A stretch of 64,000 nucleotides of DNA, taken from an uncultured Duncaniella sp. (GTDB lineage: Bacteria; Bacteroidota; Bacteroidia; Bacteroidales; Muribaculaceae). The stretch lies in assembly GCA_910586305.1 (NCBI GenBank), contig CAJUGS010000004.1, positions 35,972 through 99,971 on the forward strand, read 5' to 3'. Below the pieces are notes generated by a model. It did not search any database and had not been told where the DNA came from. It saw only the letters and a program-made list of their open reading frames with translations. Made by a program: the position numbers and the translations under genes. Of the stretch, positions 1 to 8,966 are shown one piece after another; the first letter of the stretch is position 1, and every line of letters starts with the position of its first letter.

Positions 1-742
1 GCACACCTATTGCATTGTCGCCCTTCCTGACAAGGTCGGTGACATCAAAGGTGTTGTAGTACACAGTCTTGTCATAGTCGCTCCACAACGGAGTGAACTC
101 CCCGTCGCCAACTTTTGTACCATTGATTGAAAGCTCATAGTGACCGAGACCACAGATGTATACTGTTGCATCGGCTACTTTATGCCTAAGATCAAACTCC
201 TTGCGGAGCATGATACTGCGGTTGGCCATAGAGTCGACTTTCTCCCACTTCTCCTTGACTTCGGGCAACTTCCACTTGTCATATGTATAGTTACGACCAT
301 CTGGGAGAGCGGCTTTGTCATAGTCGACCGCTCCAATCCAGTCGCCATTCAGAAAGGCGGCGTCAGGAGCTATACGGAATTCCGAAGGTGTACTCCATGC
401 AGATGCAACACCATTCTCATCCCACACCTTCACACGCCAGAAATAGCGCGTCATCGGATCGAGAGAAGGTCCGGAATAAGCCACGAGCTGGCTGCGGTTC
501 GAATCCACTTTGCCGGAATTCCACACCTCGGTCTCCCTCCTGCCGTCGCGTGTGAACACACTCAGCTCATAGGCTGTCTGCATCGCGCCGTTGTCTCCCT
601 TCATCTGCCACCCGAAACGCGGGGCGACAGTCTCAAGAGCAAGGGGTGTATCAATCATTTCCGTAGTCATGCGGGTGACTTCCATGGCATCAGCCATGAA
701 AGCCCCCAGCATGGCTGCGGTCAGAAAAAAAAACTTTTTCAT
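1..742 (-). CDS. GH78 alpha-L-rhamnosidase, N-terminal part (cut by window edge)
   Basis: Only the first 247 codons are in the window; the gene runs off the left end. It starts with a signal peptide (MKKFFFLTAAMLGAFMADA) and continues with the beta-sandwich domains that precede the catalytic (alpha/alpha)6 barrel in GH78 enzymes: a first domain with W-N-S-G-K-V and R-Y-F-W-R-V-K-V, then a domain with R-K-E-F, Y-I-C-G-L-G-H-Y-E-L and I-N-G-T-K-V-G. The same motifs occur in the full GH78 at 5049-8957. The start codon overlaps the stop of the upstream GH143-GH142 gene as ATGA (739-742), so the two are translationally coupled. The likely role is release of a terminal rhamnose from rhamnogalacturonan side chains. 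The specificity cannot be read without the catalytic half. Confidence 0.88.
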   Translation of the reverse strand, partial: MKKFFFLTAAMLGAFMADAMEVTRMTTEMIDTPLALETVAPRFGWQMKGDNGAMQTAYELSVFTRDGRRETEVWNSGKVDSNRSQLVAYSGPSLDPMTRYFWRVKVWDENGVASAWSTPSEFRIAPDAAFLNGDWIGAVDYDKAALPDGRNYTYDKWKLPEVKEKWEKVDSMANRSIMLRKEFDLRHKVADATVYICGLGHYELSINGTKVGDGEFTPLWSDYDKTVYYNTFDVTDLVRKGDNAIGV

Positions 743-3700
743 TTAAGAACATCTTTACATATTAAGCGTCCGATGTTGTCACGCTGTCCCACTACCTTTC
801 CATCAACCATCACTCGGAGTCCATTGCCCTGGTGATAGTGGCTGCCATCCTTGTCCCATACGATCGTAAGAGAATGGCCATGATAAGGCACATTGTCAAG
901 ACAGAACCAATCCCACTTTCCTTCAGGTACCAGCGGATTCACTTCCACTGTGTTGTCCTGACGAGGACGAAGTCCGACGAGGCCGGTAATCACAAGATCG
1001 TTAAATGTGGAATGGTTATAATAGCGGCTGCGTTCCTGGTCACCCTTTAGCCAGTAGCCTGTCACCTCATCGAGATACTCGCCAATATACGGGCGGCCAC
1101 GGTGGTGCTGAGACTCCTCATAGAGCTTCATCTGGGCAAAGTAGGTACTGTCGTTGATAACCGGATTCTCTGTATTATTAAGATAATTGGCCATTGCGGT
1201 GAGTGTCTGCGCGCTGGCAAAAGGCCAGATGGCACCGTCCCACTCACACTGACCTACGCCATGCGAACGGAACTCCGGATGACGGCGTTCGGCAGTAGTG
1301 AGACCATATGGTGCAGAGAAACCTTTCTCATCATTGATCTGTAGCCACGCATTGTCATATTTGCCATCGTCAGGCAGATTGAAGTACCATGGAATATAGC
1401 CGATAGCCTCGCGTACACGCGCACAGGTATCACCACGGACAGTCTCGAAAAACTCACTGTCCACATTCCACAGACGATTCTGAACAAGATCCTTCATCTC
1501 CTTTGCCTTGGCTTCATACAGAGCTTTGTCGTCAGTCTTTCCAAGCTTTTCGGCAATTGCTGCAAGCGCCTTGGCGTTACCATACATATAGGAGTTGATG
1601 GTGGGACGCGCATATTTCTTGCGACGGCCTCCACTGATGCTCTCCTCCATACCGTCCTGCACATCTCCCTGCCAGTAAAGACCGTTGGGCAGACGGTGTG
1701 ACTCCTCCCAGCGGGCATACTCGGCCTTGAGATCGGGATACATCTTCTCAAGCTTGGCAAGATCACCATCTACGAGATAACGGTTGTAGACAGCATCCGG
1801 ATTCCACGAACTGAACTTCATCATCTTCTCCATCGGCTGTCCGTCGTTGCCATGATACCAAGTGTTGATGATTCCGTCGAGATACTTGGGATCACGAAGC
1901 CAGCGGCTCTCATAGATATGGTGGCCTATGGCGCAGGCAATGAGATTGTATTTGTCCGCATAAGAACGATTGACAAGGAACTCTGTCATTCCGTAGCCCA
2001 CAGGAGTGTCCTTGATATGCTTGCGGAGCGACCACCAGCGATAGTAGTACATCTCCTCCATATCCTTGTCGGGGCACTCGAAGAGCGGCACATTCTCCTT
2101 CATCCATTTCGAAGACTCGGCATTAGGTATAGCCTGGACTATATTCTCATCCTCCATGTCATTGAAATACTCCGGATAATGGGCGAAATTGTCATATCTG
2201 AGCAACGACGCCTGTCCGTCAATATCGTGTGACGAGGATTTTACGTTGGCTATTCTGTAGACAGCCTCGGCATCAACATCATTGGCACGGGGCATATCGT
2301 TGTACTGGTCAGCCGGAGTGTCCACGTTGGGGAAAGAAGAATGTGTGCCGGTGCGGAACACGACTCTCTCCACAGCCTCCACAGGGGCGAAAAGCATTCT
2401 GGTAGCCTTCTTTTCTCCATCTACATAAACAGTAGAGTTTCTGTTGTCAAGGTCAAGATCCACCTTGACGTGATAAGCCTTGCCGGGTTCGTAATTGAGA
2501 ATCTTTCCGTAGCGTGCGCCACCCTTGGATCTGAATTCACCCTCGGGAGTCATATCAAGACGGGCACAGGCAGTTCCCTTGTCGTCGACAAATTCAATGA
2601 GGAGATCTCCATGGTTGTTCTGCTCGGCCATGAGGTCAAACTCAACTGTGAGTCGACGTGTTGGAGGGAGCTTGCGCTCAACCTTGGAAACATCATACGG
2701 ATCCTTGTCTCTGAGAGTAAGCCATCTCTTCCCGTTTTTCTCCTCGAGCGACACCGGTGCCCAGACAGGAGAATAGATATTCCACATGGTGAGATCGGAA
2801 ATCGCAGGATAATCGGCAAAATTCTCGTCAGCATGGCGGGAGGCAACCAGCTCAACGGGAACCGGCACACGTGCCACCCACATATCCTCCTTGCCAACAC
2901 TGTATGTCACCCACAGGTCGCCATCCTCGGGAGTACCGTTACCCTCCTGGATGCCGCGCACATATTGCGGTCCGAACGATTTGTACTGACCGGCATAGCG
3001 CATCGGGGGCACCTCGCCATGAACAAGGTTCAGAGTTGTGTAGTCCACACCGTCTGAACTGAGAGATATCGCCAGTGGCCAGCGGAATTCAGAAGGATTG
3101 TAGACTGTGGCATAAGTTCCGTCGCTGAGTCTCTGTCCCCAGATTTTGGCATTGCTGTTGACAAATCCCTTGGCTCTCTCTATAGGCTGCGACCATGTAT
3201 TGCCACCGTCGGAGCTGACCGAGGTCAGAGCGTGTTTCCACAGCGCCGCCTTGTCACCATTGGGAAGAGTATACCAGCAGAAAGCCTTGTAGGGCTTCTG
3301 CAAAGGTATCATAGGATCATTGCGGTCGGCCTCCTCGACCCACTGCATACGGTAGAGAGGATTGGCTATCATTTCATCGACAGCCTCACGCAAACCTTTG
3401 TCCTTGCTCTTCTTATAGTTGGGATATATTGTGTTCTTCTCGTTGAAATCGTGGTTGTAGTAGATGAAATATATAGGGCCGAACGAACCGTCCTTGTTGA
3501 TTTCACGCACTACACGACCTATTCCGTTGCCATCGTTAGGATCATCTTTGTGATGGAGTGCTATACCATAGTTGCCGATGGCAAGGAGACGACCTGATTT
3601 GCTGACATAGAAGCCTACACGCTGGTGCATAACCGCACCAAGATTCTTGGCCTCGCCTTTGACTCCTTCCTTGGTGAAACCGTCGGGAACAGGATAGACA

Positions 3701-4065
3701 GGAAAGATAATCTCCGGATCCGACCAGTTGTAGCCGTCCTCGGATGTCTGAAGTAATGTGCGACCTCCCCCTACGTGCTCGTCAACCGGATTGGAAAGAT
3801 AGTGCATATAGAACTTTCCGTTCCAGTAGGCCATCATAGGCTGATGGTTGTATGTCCACCCGTTGTCGTTTGGCGAATACAGGTCGTATCGACGGTTGGC
3901 ACGCATCGTCTGTATATTGTGGACACCCACCGCCGGGCTGAGACCACCGTCATGACGGTTGGGATCGGAGAGCCTTGTTCCGGAATAGTGTATGAGATCC
4001 GTAGCTTCCGCACTAAAAGCGGCTACCACCGCCGCCGATATAAGTATCAGTCTTGGAAGTTTCAT
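739..4065 (-). CDS. GH143-GH142 fusion: Dha hydrolase plus beta-L-arabinofuranosidase of RG-II
   Basis: This 1108-residue secreted enzyme (signal peptide about 1-21) resembles B. thetaiotaomicron BT1020 throughout. Residues about 25-415 form a propeller-type GH143 domain, beginning with an H-D-G-G-L-S-P-A-V-G-V-H motif and carrying a V-S-S-D-G-G-N-T-W Asp-box-like turn. A laminin-G-like sandwich spans about 440-630. An (alpha/alpha)6 GH142 domain follows to the C-terminus, with the W-Q-G-D-V-Q-D-G-M-E-E-S, C-E-W-D-G-A-I-W-P and H-R-G-R-P-Y-I-G-E-Y segments of that family. In BT1020 the C-terminal domain removes beta-L-Araf and the N-terminal domain removes 2-keto-3-deoxy-lyxo-heptulosarate (Dha), so one protein clears RG-II side chain D. 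Its start overlaps the upstream GH43 stop as ATGA. Assignment rests on family resemblance; activity here is inferred. Confidence 0.92.
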   Translation of the reverse strand: MKLPRLILISAAVVAAFSAEATDLIHYSGTRLSDPNRHDGGLSPAVGVHNIQTMRANRRYDLYSPNDNGWTYNHQPMMAYWNGKFYMHYLSNPVDEHVGGGRTLLQTSEDGYNWSDPEIIFPVYPVPDGFTKEGVKGEAKNLGAVMHQRVGFYVSKSGRLLAIGNYGIALHHKDDPNDGNGIGRVVREINKDGSFGPIYFIYYNHDFNEKNTIYPNYKKSKDKGLREAVDEMIANPLYRMQWVEEADRNDPMIPLQKPYKAFCWYTLPNGDKAALWKHALTSVSSDGGNTWSQPIERAKGFVNSNAKIWGQRLSDGTYATVYNPSEFRWPLAISLSSDGVDYTTLNLVHGEVPPMRYAGQYKSFGPQYVRGIQEGNGTPEDGDLWVTYSVGKEDMWVARVPVPVELVASRHADENFADYPAISDLTMWNIYSPVWAPVSLEEKNGKRWLTLRDKDPYDVSKVERKLPPTRRLTVEFDLMAEQNNHGDLLIEFVDDKGTACARLDMTPEGEFRSKGGARYGKILNYEPGKAYHVKVDLDLDNRNSTVYVDGEKKATRMLFAPVEAVERVVFRTGTHSSFPNVDTPADQYNDMPRANDVDAEAVYRIANVKSSSHDIDGQASLLRYDNFAHYPEYFNDMEDENIVQAIPNAESSKWMKENVPLFECPDKDMEEMYYYRWWSLRKHIKDTPVGYGMTEFLVNRSYADKYNLIACAIGHHIYESRWLRDPKYLDGIINTWYHGNDGQPMEKMMKFSSWNPDAVYNRYLVDGDLAKLEKMYPDLKAEYARWEESHRLPNGLYWQGDVQDGMEESISGGRRKKYARPTINSYMYGNAKALAAIAEKLGKTDDKALYEAKAKEMKDLVQNRLWNVDSEFFETVRGDTCARVREAIGYIPWYFNLPDDGKYDNAWLQINDEKGFSAPYGLTTAERRHPEFRSHGVGQCEWDGAIWPFASAQTLTAMANYLNNTENPVINDSTYFAQMKLYEESQHHRGRPYIGEYLDEVTGYWLKGDQERSRYYNHSTFNDLVITGLVGLRPRQDNTVEVNPLVPEGKWDWFCLDNVPYHGHSLTIVWDKDGSHYHQGNGLRVMVDGKVVGQRDNIGRLICKDVLK

Positions 4066-5012
4066 TTCTTACGCATCTGGATAAGGTTATCAACTACAGG
4101 ACGTGGCGCACGGAAAATGGTGCCGTGCTTGTGGTGCTGAGGCACACTGACACTGTCGGTGTAGTTGGTAAAGTTCACAAAGTCACTTGTCTTGCTTGCA
4201 CTATATATATGCTTGCGGTAAGTGTCATAGTAAATCACATAGCCGTCATCGACCTTTGCCACTGACGGTCCTTCGGTGAACTGCTCTGTGAAAGGCTCGG
4301 AAGCCGCTGTATAGGGGCCCTCGGCATTCTTGGCAAACGCAATCTTGATGTTGCGGTTGGGACGGGTATTGTCCTTCACCACCATGACGTAGTCTTCCGG
4401 ACCACGCTTGACAAGAGTGGCGTCTATACAGCTGAACCCGGGCTCATAGAAAAGCTTAGGCTCGGAAAATGTCTCGAAGTCTTTGGTGGTGACATAGTAG
4501 AGACGATGATTGTTCTTCGGATCCTCTTCACCGACATCAAAACCAGCATCTACCACGCAAGAGGCGTAGACAACCATAAACTGGTCCTTAACGTCATCAT
4601 AGAAGAGCTCGGGTGCCCATAGGTTCTGGGTAGAAGCAATCGAATCCATTGCCGGGATGCGACGCTGGGGAGTCCAGTTGACAAGATCCTTTGACGAGGA
4701 ATAACCGAAACCGGTGTCACCCTTCCAGGCTATTGTCCATACAAGGTGATATGTGGAATCAGGACCCATCACGATAGACGGATCACGCATGATGCTGTCG
4801 CCGATTACCGGAGCAAGCCATGTGCCCGGGATGCTGTCCCAGTGGATTCCGTCCTCGCTATAGAGGTAGCGGAGACCCTCGTTGGCCGGTTCGTGAAACG
4901 ATGTGAACACATAGTAGTCATTGTTCTCGACCGTCTTGGAGTCAGTCGGCTTACAGGAGTAAAGTCCCGATGCAAGCAGAAGCGCAGAGGCTGCAAATGC
5001 AAGATATTTCAT
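4062..5012 (-). CDS. GH43-type five-bladed propeller glycosidase, lipoprotein
   Basis: A 316-residue protein with a lipoprotein signal (lipidated Cys20 in G-L-Y-S-C) and one GH43-like beta-propeller. The usual triad can be placed by eye: Asp77 in M-R-D-P-S as base, Asp197 in C-I-D-A-T-L as pKa modulator, and Glu247 in F-T-E-G-P-S as acid, with the W-A-P-E-L motif at 132-136. GH43 enzymes are inverting alpha-L-arabinofuranosidases, beta-xylosidases or galactosidases. In an RG-II/pectin locus, arabinofuranosidase activity is the simplest guess, but the subfamily cannot be settled by eye. It sits between the GH78-sialidase gene (36-bp gap) and the GH143-GH142 gene (ATGA overlap) and is cotranscribed with them. 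No charged lipoprotein export signal follows the Cys, so a periplasm-facing anchor is likely. Confidence 0.85.
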   Translation of the reverse strand: MKYLAFAASALLLASGLYSCKPTDSKTVENNDYYVFTSFHEPANEGLRYLYSEDGIHWDSIPGTWLAPVIGDSIMRDPSIVMGPDSTYHLVWTIAWKGDTGFGYSSSKDLVNWTPQRRIPAMDSIASTQNLWAPELFYDDVKDQFMVVYASCVVDAGFDVGEEDPKNNHRLYYVTTKDFETFSEPKLFYEPGFSCIDATLVKRGPEDYVMVVKDNTRPNRNIKIAFAKNAEGPYTAASEPFTEQFTEGPSVAKVDDGYVIYYDTYRKHIYSASKTSDFVNFTNYTDSVSVPQHHKHGTIFRAPRPVVDNLIQMRKK

Positions 5013-5048
5013 GGTTGTATTGTTTTTGTTTTAATAGAGAATAAAGTT

Positions 5049-8000
5049 TTATTTCAAATCAAGTACGACGTGCTTGATGCGCTGGCGACGCCATGTGTAT
5101 ATGGCATGGAGTTTGCCGTCCTTGCCCTGGATGATACTCGGATAAGAATACTGGCTGACCGGACTATTCTCGACCACAGCCACATTTTCCCAATGTATAC
5201 CATCGTCAGACACAGCCACACTCAGAGGATTACGCACACCCTTCGGAGTCCCTTCAAGTGTGGCGAAATCATTGTAGATGAGCACATGACGGCCATCAGC
5301 CATAGTGACGGCATCAGTTCCCGAATTATTGTTGGGCATATCAGTAAGAGTCACCGGAGTCCATGTATCGCCATTGTCAGAGCTGAACGCCGTGGAAATG
5401 CGGGCGTTGCGTGTGCGGCATAGAATCTGGAGACGTCCGTCGGCAAGCTTGAGAATGCTCGGCTGGATGGAATATATCGGTTTCAGCTCCTCACGGTTGT
5501 TGGTAAGATAGGCCGAATCAGACACAAGAGCACCTGTTGAACGCCATGTCTTTCCATTGTCATCGCTAAGCTCTATCCAGGCTTTCCATCCACCGCTGCC
5601 CTCGCGACTGCTGGGGCTGACTATACGTCCGTTTATATACTCCGGTTTGTTCTTGATGGGGCCGAGAATACCCTCGGGAAGAGGCTCGCGGGCCGACCAT
5701 GTTTTGCCACCGTCCTGTGAACGGGTGACCCATCCGGTCCAGTCGCCGACATTAGAACCAATCTTGAAGAAAAGCATTATCTCCTTCTGTCCGGGAATGC
5801 GGAAAAGCACAGGATTCCAGCAAGCCTTTCGGCGCGAGTTGGCAATATCACCCTTGAAAGTAGGACCGATGGGGCCGGCCGTAGCGGGAGTGGTCTCGGC
5901 ATTGATACCGGAAAGACCGGCAAGAGCTATGGTGGGATCGCTGAGATCAAACACACCGTCGGCAGCTATCTCGGGGGCCGTCCACTCGGTAGCGCCCTTG
6001 GGCTTGCGACACACCCAAATGACACAGTCGGGATTACGCTCCTTTGTGCCTCCGAAGAAGGCAGCCACCAGATCACCGTTAGGCTCCTCAAGAATAGTGG
6101 CACCATGACACTCGGGGAACGATGTGCTCTCATAGAGGAACTCATCGGTCACTATGGGACGACGCTCATCATCAAGCGAAGGAGACACCTCAACACTGAA
6201 AGTGTAGCGGCCTGAGCCTACAGTCCAATAGGAATCTTTACCCTCCGAACGAACGAAACGAGCTCCCTTGGCTTTTACAGACTTGCGGTCGGGAGTAGGA
6301 ACAACTACTGTCGCTGTGGTGTTGCACGGCACGTCTATATTCCATTCTATATGCATCGGAGTTTTCACCCAACGGCTTGCAAGAAGGCCGTATGGAGTAT
6401 TATAGGTAGCTTCTACACTGTCTATCTGCTGTATGGAGAAGTCAGGCTTAAGGAGAATCTCCTTATAGCCCGGAGTAGCCGGATTGAATCCGGCCAAATC
6501 ACGGTAATACCATGTTATAAGATCTCCAAGCATCATGACGTGGTTGCACGAATTCATGCGCCAGCTTGCTGTGTCGCCGTTCCAAAGCTCCCATATGGTA
6601 GTGGCACCCTTGTCTATCATATATCCGTAGCTGGGATATGTCTTATTGGAAGCAAGGAGCGCAGCCACATCACCGCGTCCGATACGTGACAACTCGCGGA
6701 AGAGCCAATTGACACCGATAACACCGCAGCTGATGTGCCCCTTATTGGTATTGATAATGGTCGCTATAAGATTGTCGGCCACGGCCTGACGATACTCTTC
6801 AGGCACCATATCGAAGGCAAGCGGAAGCACATTGGCTGTAGCTGTATTATTGCCATAGAAAATACTGTCGGGATAAAGTATATGTGGCTTAGAGGCTTTG
6901 GAAGTACCAGGTTTCACAGTGAGGAATTCCTTATTGAAAGCCTCCTTCACAAGATTACCGTCTTTAATCCACTCCTCAGCCTCCTTGTCCAGACCTTTCA
7001 GGCGGGCAAACTCGGCCATCATGCGCGAAACCTTATAGTAGTAGGCCGATGCAATAAGCACACCGTCGGTCTTGCGGGCAGGGTCCTGACTGTGAATCAT
7101 ATCAGGCTTCTCCGGCGGCACACACCAGTCGCCAAACTTGTCGGCAGTTATGAGACCGTTCTTTGTGAAGTTGTCGCGGATGTGGTTCATCCACTTCTTC
7201 ATGGCATCATAATTGCGCAGAATAGGCTCGGGGTTACCTGTCTGTTCATAAATCATGTCACACACCACCGGAAGGGTTGACGACCAGGTCATGTCGGACG
7301 TGAAATAGTTATAATAGGCAGGAGCAATGTCGGGGAGGCAACCGTCTTCACGCTGCGACTCACGCATATCATCCATCCACTTGGCATAGAAGTTACCGTT
7401 GTCGAACATAAAATTCTCCCCCCATGTACCGTTGACATGATCGCCGGTCCAAGGCTGACGCTCGTCGCGCTGCGGACAGTCTACGGGGACACCCTTGTAG
7501 TTGCTTGCAATACCCCACCATGCATTTCGATGGATAGCATTCATGACAGGGTTGGAAATCGAGAACGAGCCGTTGGACGGAAGGTTGTCATAAACAAACT
7601 CGGCAACGATATCCTCGGGGTTCAAGCTCTTGAGACCGTCGACCTCAACATACTGGAAACCGTGGTAGGAGAAACGCGGACTCCATCTCTCGCCCTTTTC
7701 CATTCCAGAAGCGACATAGCGGTCGGTTGACTGGGCATGACGAAGATTCTCGACATTGATAGAGAGGCTGTCGGGAGCAATGCGCTCGGCATACCGTATG
7801 GTCACAGTATCACCGCGCGGCACCTCATTGACGGCTATATTGACCCAACCTGCCATATTCTGGCCGAAGTCAACAATGAATTTATCGCCGACCTTGCGTA
7901 TCGACTTGGGTTTTAAAGTCTTCATTACCCGCATATTCGGCGAGGTGTTGGCCCGTAGAGAGCCATATGGAAGCGATGCACGCTGAGCCTTCTCCCACTT

Positions 8001-8957
8001 GGAGTCATCATATCCGGGAAGAGTCCATGCACCGAGGTCAAGGGTGGCATCATAGATTTCGCCGTCATACTCATTGTTGCTCCTTATGGGGCCATTGGCT
8101 GTAAGCGTCCACTTATTATCCGAATTTACACGCTGCTTAGTCCCGTCGGTATACTCTATAATTAGATTCATCCTCATCTTGGGATACCCGAATGTCGGAA
8201 TCTTATAGGGCTTATAGTTCTGGCGCATAGTGTAGAAACGACCGTTGCCGAGAGTGACGCCTACGGCATTGGCCTCACCGTCGCCATTTAGGAGATCCGT
8301 GACATCATAAGAGTTGTAAAGCACCGTGCGACGATAGTCAGTGGGAGCCGGGGCAAGTACATCCTCTCCTACCCGCTTGCCATTGATAAAGAATTCATAC
8401 ATACCAAGTCCCGAGATATGGGCTGTGGCACGCTTTATCTGCTTTTTCTCAGTGTTGAATTCCTTGCGCAGATAGCGCGAACTCATACGGCTGTGGGAGT
8501 CTTCTATATCCCATTCAAACGGGCCTTCCCAACCAATCCACTGGCCTCCCCAGTGGCCTTCTCCGCGCAATCCCATACCCCATTCGGCAGGTGCGCTCCA
8601 CTTCGATTCCCCCTTGGTGGTATATACCTTTACCTTCCAATAACAGCGTGTATTGTCGGCTATACGTCCACCACCGAAAGGAACCCATATCGATGCATCA
8701 GATTCCACTTTCCCGGAATCCCATATATCACCCTTGCCGGCGGCAAGAAGCTCGGGGGTAGATGCAACAAGGACGTGATACGCATTCTGCATCACGTCTC
8801 TGTCATCGGAAGTTATAATCCAGCTGAGTCGCGGAGCCGGATTTTCCACATTGAGAGGGTTGACGAGTCCCTCGGTTTCGAGAGACCCGACACTGACTCC
8901 GGCACTGAGGCCAAAGGCCGTCAGTGTCGAAGCCAGCAACAGGCTTATTTTCTGCAT
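5049..8957 (-). CDS. GH78 alpha-L-rhamnosidase fused to a sialidase-like (BNR) domain
   Basis: A 1302-residue bidomain protein with a signal peptide (1-19). Residues about 22-900 are a complete GH78: beta-sandwich domains, then the barrel with D493-C-P-Q-R-D-E-R500 (Glu499 is the expected general acid), W-T-G-D506, and I-W-E790-L-W-N-G-D for the catalytic base. Residues 927-1302 form a six-bladed sialidase fold of the BNR_2 type, opening with F-P-E-C-H-G-A-T and carrying Asp boxes at 1080-1087, 1131-1138, 1192-1199 and a looser one at 1250-1256. Separate GH78 and BNR_2 proteins are common; the fusion is the odd feature. RG-II side chain C is Rha-(1,5)-Kdo, and Kdo is a ketosidic acid sugar like sialic acid. 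The protein may therefore take off Rha and then Kdo; this is inference. Confidence 0.9.
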   Translation of the reverse strand: MQKISLLLASTLTAFGLSAGVSVGSLETEGLVNPLNVENPAPRLSWIITSDDRDVMQNAYHVLVASTPELLAAGKGDIWDSGKVESDASIWVPFGGGRIADNTRCYWKVKVYTTKGESKWSAPAEWGMGLRGEGHWGGQWIGWEGPFEWDIEDSHSRMSSRYLRKEFNTEKKQIKRATAHISGLGMYEFFINGKRVGEDVLAPAPTDYRRTVLYNSYDVTDLLNGDGEANAVGVTLGNGRFYTMRQNYKPYKIPTFGYPKMRMNLIIEYTDGTKQRVNSDNKWTLTANGPIRSNNEYDGEIYDATLDLGAWTLPGYDDSKWEKAQRASLPYGSLRANTSPNMRVMKTLKPKSIRKVGDKFIVDFGQNMAGWVNIAVNEVPRGDTVTIRYAERIAPDSLSINVENLRHAQSTDRYVASGMEKGERWSPRFSYHGFQYVEVDGLKSLNPEDIVAEFVYDNLPSNGSFSISNPVMNAIHRNAWWGIASNYKGVPVDCPQRDERQPWTGDHVNGTWGENFMFDNGNFYAKWMDDMRESQREDGCLPDIAPAYYNYFTSDMTWSSTLPVVCDMIYEQTGNPEPILRNYDAMKKWMNHIRDNFTKNGLITADKFGDWCVPPEKPDMIHSQDPARKTDGVLIASAYYYKVSRMMAEFARLKGLDKEAEEWIKDGNLVKEAFNKEFLTVKPGTSKASKPHILYPDSIFYGNNTATANVLPLAFDMVPEEYRQAVADNLIATIINTNKGHISCGVIGVNWLFRELSRIGRGDVAALLASNKTYPSYGYMIDKGATTIWELWNGDTASWRMNSCNHVMMLGDLITWYYRDLAGFNPATPGYKEILLKPDFSIQQIDSVEATYNTPYGLLASRWVKTPMHIEWNIDVPCNTTATVVVPTPDRKSVKAKGARFVRSEGKDSYWTVGSGRYTFSVEVSPSLDDERRPIVTDEFLYESTSFPECHGATILEEPNGDLVAAFFGGTKERNPDCVIWVCRKPKGATEWTAPEIAADGVFDLSDPTIALAGLSGINAETTPATAGPIGPTFKGDIANSRRKACWNPVLFRIPGQKEIMLFFKIGSNVGDWTGWVTRSQDGGKTWSAREPLPEGILGPIKNKPEYINGRIVSPSSREGSGGWKAWIELSDDNGKTWRSTGALVSDSAYLTNNREELKPIYSIQPSILKLADGRLQILCRTRNARISTAFSSDNGDTWTPVTLTDMPNNNSGTDAVTMADGRHVLIYNDFATLEGTPKGVRNPLSVAVSDDGIHWENVAVVENSPVSQYSYPSIIQGKDGKLHAIYTWRRQRIKHVVLDLK

Positions 8958-8966
8958 ATCAATTAT

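Noticed and set aside
5049..6180. Sialic acid catabolism, suggested by the sialidase-like domain and the SASA esterase at 19673.
   Set aside because: No sialic acid lyase, transporter or kinase is nearby, and every recognised neighbour belongs to RG-II breakdown; both folds also serve plant glycans.
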